Of a stretch of 64,000 bases of DNA, positions 59,648-64,000 are shown piece by piece. The position numbers were made by a program, and so were the translations under genes. This stretch comes from Streptomyces albireticuli. GTDB lineage: Bacteria; Actinomycetota; Actinomycetes; Streptomycetales; Streptomycetaceae. The stretch covers positions 4,184,001 to 4,248,000 of the forward strand of contig NZ_CP021744.1 of NCBI RefSeq assembly GCF_002192455.1, in the 5' to 3' direction. The notes under the pieces are model-generated. The model saw nothing but the letters and a program-made list of their open reading frames with translations. It was not told the DNA's origin and did no database searches. Position 1 is the stretch's first letter. Each line of letters begins with the position of its first letter.

Positions 59648-61393
59648 GTGGCTCAGGCTCAGAGCACCGAGGCCGACTGGGTCTCCCGTTTCGCCGACGA
59701 CGTCATTGCCGAAGCGGAGCGCCGCGCCCCCGGCAAACCGATCGTCGTGGCCTCCGGGCTCTCCCCCTCCGGCCCGATCCACCTCGGCAACCTCCGCGAG
59801 GTCATGACCCCGCACCTGGTCGCCGACGAGATGCGGCGCCGCGGCCACGAGGTCCGGCACCTGATCTCCTGGGACGACTACGACCGCTACCGCAAGGTGC
59901 CGAACGGCGTCCCCGGCATCGACGAGTCCTGGGCCGAGCACATCGGCAAGCCGCTGACCTCGGTCCCGGCCCCGGCCGGCTCGGCGTACCCGAACTGGGC
60001 CGAGCACTTCAAGGCCGCCATGGTCGAGGCGCTGGCCGAGCTCGGCGTCGAGTACGACCCGATCAGCCAGACCGAGCAGTACACCTCGGGCGTCTACCGC
60101 GAGCAGATCCTGCACGCGATGAAGCACCGCGGTGACATCGACGCCATCCTCGACCAGTACCGGACGAAGAAGGACCCCGCCGCGGCCGGCAAGAAGCCGC
60201 AGCAGAAGCAGCAGAAGCCGGTCGACGAGGCCGAGCTGGAGGCCGCCGAGGGCTCCGGCGCCGCCGCCGAGGACGACGGCAGCGGCTCCGGCGCGGGCTA
60301 CTTCCCGTACAAGCCGTACTGTGGCGCGTGCGAGAAGGACCTCACCACCGTCACCGCGTACGACGACGCGACCACCGAGCTGTCCTACACCTGTGTGTGC
60401 GGGCACTCCGAGACCGTGCTGCTCAGCGAGTTCAACCGCGGCAAGCTGGTCTGGAAGGTCGACTGGCCGATGCGCTGGGCCTACGAGGGCGTGATCTTCG
60501 AGCCCTCCGGCGTCGACCACTCCTCGCCGGGCTCGTCCTTCGTCGTCGGCGGCCAGATCGTCCGCAAGGTCTTCGGCGGCGAGCAGCCGATCGGCCCGAT
60601 GTACGCCTTCGTCGGCATCAGCGGCATGGCCAAGATGTCCAGCTCCAAGGGCGGCGTCCCCACGCCGGGCGACGCGCTGAAGATCATGGAGGCACCGCTG
60701 CTGCGCTGGCTCTACGCCCGCCGCAGGCCCAACCAGTCCTTCAAGATCGCCTTCGACCAGGAGATCCAGCGGCTCTACGACGAGTGGGACAAGCTGGAGT
60801 CCAAGGTCGCCGACGGCACGGTGCTGCCCGCCGACGCCGCCGCGTACAGCCGGGCCGCCCGTACGGCCGCCGGTGAGCTGCCGCGCACCCCGCGCCCGCT
60901 GCCGTACCGCACGCTCGCCTCGGTCGTCGACATCACCGGCGGCCACGACGAGCAGACGCTGCGGATCCTCGGCGAGCTGGACCCGGCCAACCCGGTCACC
61001 ACGCTGGACGAGACCCGGCCCCGGCTCGACCGCGCCGAGCACTGGATCAACACCCAGGTCCCGGCCGAGTCGCGCACGGTCGTCCGCGCCGAGCCCGACG
61101 CCGAGGCGCTCGCCGCCCTCGACGACGAGGCCCGCGCCTCGCTGCGGCTGCTGCTGGACGGCCTCGACGAGCACTGGTCGCTCGACGGCCTCACCACGCT
61201 CGTCTACGGCGTGCCCAAGGTCCTGGCCGGGCTGGAGCCCGACGCCAAGCCGACGCCCGAGCTGAAGGTCGCCCAGCGGTCCTTCTTCGCCCTGCTCTAC
61301 CAGCTCCTGGTCGGGCGGGACACCGGCCCGCGGCTGCCCACGCTGCTCCTCGCCGTGGGCGCGGACCGGGTGCGCAAGCTGCTGGCGGCGTAA
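59648..61393 (+). CDS. lysS: Class I lysyl-tRNA synthetase
   Basis: The enzyme charges tRNA-Lys using the class I fold rather than the common class II enzyme. The protein has 581 residues from GTG 59648, with GGAAGGAAG upstream. VVASGLSPSGPIHLGNLREV carries the HLGN signature; ISGMAKMSSSKGGVPTPGD carries the KMSKS loop. PYCGACEKDL and YTCVCGHSE form a zinc-ribbon-like pair. An insert of low complexity (about 178-217, KKPQQKQQKPVDEAELEAAE and GSGAAAEDDGSGSG) precedes it. Divergent from argS. Confidence 0.95.
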   Translation: MAQAQSTEADWVSRFADDVIAEAERRAPGKPIVVASGLSPSGPIHLGNLREVMTPHLVADEMRRRGHEVRHLISWDDYDRYRKVPNGVPGIDESWAEHIGKPLTSVPAPAGSAYPNWAEHFKAAMVEALAELGVEYDPISQTEQYTSGVYREQILHAMKHRGDIDAILDQYRTKKDPAAAGKKPQQKQQKPVDEAELEAAEGSGAAAEDDGSGSGAGYFPYKPYCGACEKDLTTVTAYDDATTELSYTCVCGHSETVLLSEFNRGKLVWKVDWPMRWAYEGVIFEPSGVDHSSPGSSFVVGGQIVRKVFGGEQPIGPMYAFVGISGMAKMSSSKGGVPTPGDALKIMEAPLLRWLYARRRPNQSFKIAFDQEIQRLYDEWDKLESKVADGTVLPADAAAYSRAARTAAGELPRTPRPLPYRTLASVVDITGGHDEQTLRILGELDPANPVTTLDETRPRLDRAEHWINTQVPAESRTVVRAEPDAEALAALDDEARASLRLLLDGLDEHWSLDGLTTLVYGVPKVLAGLEPDAKPTPELKVAQRSFFALLYQLLVGRDTGPRLPTLLLAVGADRVRKLLAA

Positions 61394-61407
61394 CGCCCCG
61401 AGCGGTT

Positions 61408-61456
61408 CACGGCGGAGGGCCGCCACCCGGTGACACCGGGTGGCGGCCCTCCGCCG
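61408..61456. terminator. Bidirectional terminator after lysS
   Basis: A perfect 23-bp inverted repeat (61408-61430 and 61434-61456) with a GAC loop lies between lysS and the convergent lipoprotein gene. Confidence 0.92.
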
Positions 61457-61475
61457 TTCCGCCGCTTCTCGCCGG

Positions 61476-62192
61476 CTACTTCTTGTTGGCGTCGGCGACG
61501 GCCGTGACGGCCTCCTTCGCCGCGGTCCGGGCGTTCTTCATCAGACCTTCCGCGTCGGGGTTCTTCGCACCCTGGTAGCCCGCGCCGCTGTACTTCACGG
61601 TGATCACGACATTGGCGGTCCGGGTGACGACGATCGCGTTGCGGTAGTCGTCGTCGCTCTTGCGGTAGTCCGAGGCCACGCTGTTCGCCTCGTCACCGAT
61701 GTCGGCGACCTTCTCGGTCTTGGCCTCCTTGGCGCCGTCCTCGGTGGCCGCCTTGGTGGTCCGCTGGGCGACGAACGCCTGGGCGCGCTTCTCGCCCGAG
61801 CCCAGGGCCGGGTCGGCGGCGAAGCGCTTCAGGGAGACCGTCAGGGTGCGGAACTGCATGTCCTTGGGGTCCTCGTCGTCGAGGCCGTTCCAGAAGCAGC
61901 TCGCCGAGTCGTTGGAGTCGGAGGCGGGGAGCGGTTCCCCCTCCTTCTTCTTCGCCTTCGGCACGATCGAGTCGATCGTCTTCTCGGTGACGGTCTTGCA
62001 CACCTCGGGCAGCTTGGTGAACGTCGCCTCCTTGACGGACGGCGAGGCGCTGGGCGTCGCCGCCGCGGAGGGCGTGGCCGAGGCCTTCTTCTTGTCGCCG
62101 GAGTCGTCGTCCGAGCAGCCGGTGGCGACGAGCATCACCGGTACTGCGGCGCAGGCGAGGATTCGGGCGAGTCGCGGGGCTGTTCGGTGCAT
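61476..62192 (-). CDS. DUF3558-like lipoprotein (first of two)
   Basis: The protein has 238 residues from ATG 62192. The signal peptide is MHRTAPRLARILACAAVPVM then LVATGC, with lipobox Cys26 for lipid attachment. A charged, low-complexity stretch follows, then the soluble domain with CKTVTEKTIDSIVPKAK, SASCFWNGLD and DIGDEANSVASDYRKS, typical of DUF3558 proteins in actinobacteria. It is anchored to the outer face of the membrane; role unknown. Its paralogue lies 111 bp upstream on the same strand. Confidence 0.88.
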   Translation of the reverse strand: MHRTAPRLARILACAAVPVMLVATGCSDDDSGDKKKASATPSAAATPSASPSVKEATFTKLPEVCKTVTEKTIDSIVPKAKKKEGEPLPASDSNDSASCFWNGLDDEDPKDMQFRTLTVSLKRFAADPALGSGEKRAQAFVAQRTTKAATEDGAKEAKTEKVADIGDEANSVASDYRKSDDDYRNAIVVTRTANVVITVKYSGAGYQGAKNPDAEGLMKNARTAAKEAVTAVADANKK

Positions 62193-62303
62193 GGGTCCTT
62201 CGCTCGTTCAGGTTCGAGGGCGGGCCGGGCTGCGCCCGGGTCTGGTCGGCACGGTACGCGGCCGACGCACGGCCGTGGTCGAAGTGGGACGTTACTCGCC
62301 GGG

Positions 62304-63167
62304 CTAATTGCCGAAGTGCCCCGCGTCCAGCTCCCGGGCCAGGCCGTGCGCCCGGCCCTGGAGGTCCTCGCTGCTGGGGACGTGCTGCCGGTCGGTCGAC
62401 CACTGGTCGTAGGCGATGCTCACCAGGACGTTGGCGGACCGGAAGACGATCGCGATGTCGCGGTGCACGCCGGAGCCCGTGGTGCTCAGCTTGTCGTCGA
62501 CGAACGCCTCGTCGCCGAGGTCGTCGAGGGCGCGCGGGGCCAGGCCCGAGGGCGAGCCAGAGGGCGGGACCGACGGGGAGGGGGAGGCGGTGCCGCTGGG
62601 CTTGCCGGACGCCGCGCCGCCCTGCGGGTGCGCGCCGGAGGAGGCGCTCGGCGCGCCGGAGGAGGGCGCCGGGGTGGCGGGGGCGGACGAGCCGGAGGCC
62701 GAGGCGGCGGCGGTCGGGATGTGGGCGGCGGTGGCCTCGCGGGCGTAGAGCTGCTGCGCGCGCTGCTCGTCGCTGACGCCCGGCTGGTACGACACCACGC
62801 GCTCGAAGTCGACCGACAGGTGGCGGGTGCCCTCGGGGGTCTCCAGCCGCCAGCGGCAGCCGACGCGGCGGTCGGTGTCGTAGGTGATGGCGGCCTGGCC
62901 CTTGTAGACCTTCTCGATCTCCGCCTCGCTCTCGTTCTCGCCCGCGGGCAGCAGGCGGCGGAGCGTGTCGCGGTTGACGTAGCCGCAGGGTTCGGGGAGG
63001 CCGCGGTACTTCCCGGGCTCGCCGGCGGGGGCCGAGGAGCCGGGCTGGCCGGGCTTGGAGTCGTCGCCTCCGCCGCCGGTGCCGGATGCCCCGCTGCACG
63101 AGGTGAGGCCCGCGGTCAGCACGGCCGCCACCAGCGCGGCGGCCGGTGCGTACGCCCTTCGCTGCAC
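62304..63167 (-). CDS. DUF3558-like lipoprotein (second of two)
   Basis: The protein has 287 residues from ATG or GTG 63167. The signal MQRRAYAPAAALVAAVLTAG ends in LTSC (lipobox). The soluble domain has CGYVNRDTLRRLLPAGEN and GCRWRLETPEG, then a Ser/Ala/Gly/Pro-rich insert (about 152-205) and a distal RALDDLGDEAFVDD segment equivalent to the DIGDEA motif of its neighbour. The two genes probably arose by duplication. The long insert is absent from the downstream copy. Confidence 0.87.
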   Translation of the reverse strand: MQRRAYAPAAALVAAVLTAGLTSCSGASGTGGGGDDSKPGQPGSSAPAGEPGKYRGLPEPCGYVNRDTLRRLLPAGENESEAEIEKVYKGQAAITYDTDRRVGCRWRLETPEGTRHLSVDFERVVSYQPGVSDEQRAQQLYAREATAAHIPTAAASASGSSAPATPAPSSGAPSASSGAHPQGGAASGKPSGTASPSPSVPPSGSPSGLAPRALDDLGDEAFVDDKLSTTGSGVHRDIAIVFRSANVLVSIAYDQWSTDRQHVPSSEDLQGRAHGLARELDAGHFGN

Positions 63168-63331
63168 TGTCCGTGGCCCCTCTCGCCCGAAAACGTGTTG
63201 CCGCCGGTCCGGCGGCGGCTGGACAGTATGTCTACCGCACGTGCCGCCGCGTCCGCCGGTTCACTGCCATGAATCATGCGATTTGTCCGGCTTTTGCGTT
63301 ATCTTTCTTTTACGGGGTAATGGGGAAAATC

Positions 63332-64000
63332 ATGTCCTACACCGAGGTGCCCGGCGCCCGGGTTCCGATCCGCATGTGGGCCGACCCGGCCACGGTCGAG
63401 GGCGTCGCCATGCAGCAGCTGCGCAACGTCTCGACCCTGCCGTGGATCCAGGGCCTCGCGGTGATGCCCGACGTCCACTTCGGCAAGGGCGCCACGGTCG
63501 GCTCGGTGATCGCGATGCGTGGCGCGGTGTGCCCGGCGGCGGTCGGGGTGGACATCGGCTGCGGGATGTCGGCGGTGAAGACCTCGCTGACCGCGGAGGA
63601 CCTGCCCGCCGACCTGTCGCGGCTGCGCTCCCGGATCGAGCAGGCGATCCCGGTGGGCCGCGGGATGCACGACTCCGCGGTGGACCCGGGCAAGCTGCAC
63701 GGGCTGGCGACGTCGGGGTGGGACGACTTCTGGGGGCGGTTCGACGGGGTCGCGGATGCGGTCAAGTTCCGTCAGGAGCGCGCCACGAAGCAGATGGGAA
63801 CGCTCGGATCCGGGAATCACTTCATTGAATTCTGTCTCGACGAGACGGGTTCGGTCTGGCTGATGCTCCACTCCGGCTCCCGGAACATCGGCAAGGAGCT
63901 CGCCGAGTACCACATCGGCCAGGCCCAGAAGCTGCCGCACAACCAAGGCCTGATCGACCGCGACCTCGCGGTCTTCGTCGCGGACACCCCGCAGATGGCG
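63332..64000 (+). CDS. rtcB: RNA-splicing ligase RtcB (N-terminal part, truncated by window edge)
   Basis: The visible part has 223 residues from ATG 63332; an in-frame ATG at 63320 is an alternative, but MSYTEVPGARVPIRMW fits the usual start. RtcB joins RNA 2',3'-cyclic phosphate or 3'-phosphate ends to 5'-hydroxyl ends using GTP and manganese. VMPDVHFGKGATVGSVIAM, VGVDIGCGMSAV (metal ligands) and MGTLGSGNHFIEF are family motifs. The frame is open to the end of the window. It is divergent from the lipoprotein gene in an AT-richer region. Confidence 0.95.
   Translation, partial: MSYTEVPGARVPIRMWADPATVEGVAMQQLRNVSTLPWIQGLAVMPDVHFGKGATVGSVIAMRGAVCPAAVGVDIGCGMSAVKTSLTAEDLPADLSRLRSRIEQAIPVGRGMHDSAVDPGKLHGLATSGWDDFWGRFDGVADAVKFRQERATKQMGTLGSGNHFIEFCLDETGSVWLMLHSGSRNIGKELAEYHIGQAQKLPHNQGLIDRDLAVFVADTPQMA

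Overview
The window is a high-GC actinobacterial chromosome segment, almost certainly Streptomyces. The evidence is the 16S sequence and a run of Streptomyces marker genes: bldN/rsbN, an AtrA-like regulator, an NsdA-like regulator, rex-hemACDB and an attenuated auxiliary trpS. Gene order and family assignments rest on motifs read in the translations and on memory of Streptomyces coelicolor; no search was run.

Region 1 (1-5151) is a compact, visibly less GC-rich island. It encodes a ParB-like protein, a SNF2-type helicase, a C5-cytosine DNA methyltransferase and, convergently, a Vsr-type endonuclease. It looks like an atypical restriction/defence module and is cut off at the left window edge. 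It is the best candidate here for an incompletely described system.

Region 2 (5.2-23.1 kb) is core chromosome: a PrsW-like protease, trmB, an L-2-hydroxyglutarate oxidase-like enzyme, an NsdA-like regulator, an asparagine-synthase-like protein with a degenerate ATP motif, an ECF sigma factor fused to a membrane and sugar-binding tail, the TetR regulator AtrA, a type II NADH dehydrogenase, a PAS-PP2C-ATPase protein, and a divergent MFS pump/MarR pair. From memory this matches S. coelicolor genes around SCO4110-SCO4122.

Region 3 (23.1-40.9 kb) holds two complete rRNA operons (16S-23S-5S) in direct orientation, about 12 kb apart. Each has its own upstream promoter and a nearly identical 5.67 kb body. 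The two 23S copies differ in two patches with compensatory base changes. Between the operons lie an ECF41 sigma factor and its oxidoreductase partner, each preceded by a perfect ECF41-type promoter, a SulP transporter, proC, and trpS with a leader peptide containing tandem Trp codons and an attenuator hairpin.

Region 4 (40.9-64 kb), from memory, matches S. coelicolor SCO3303-SCO3332: a HAD phosphatase, acuC, a phosphatase-like protein, an excisionase-type HTH protein, the 32-residue ribosomal protein bS22, an SDR protein, an acyltransferase, rsbN and bldN (aerial development), a HAD-IB hydrolase and a glutaredoxin-like protein. These are followed by the redox-regulated rex-hemA-hemC-hemD-hemB operon for tetrapyrrole synthesis, an anti-sigma-type ATPase, argS, class I lysS, two DUF3558-like lipoproteins, and rtcB running off the right end.
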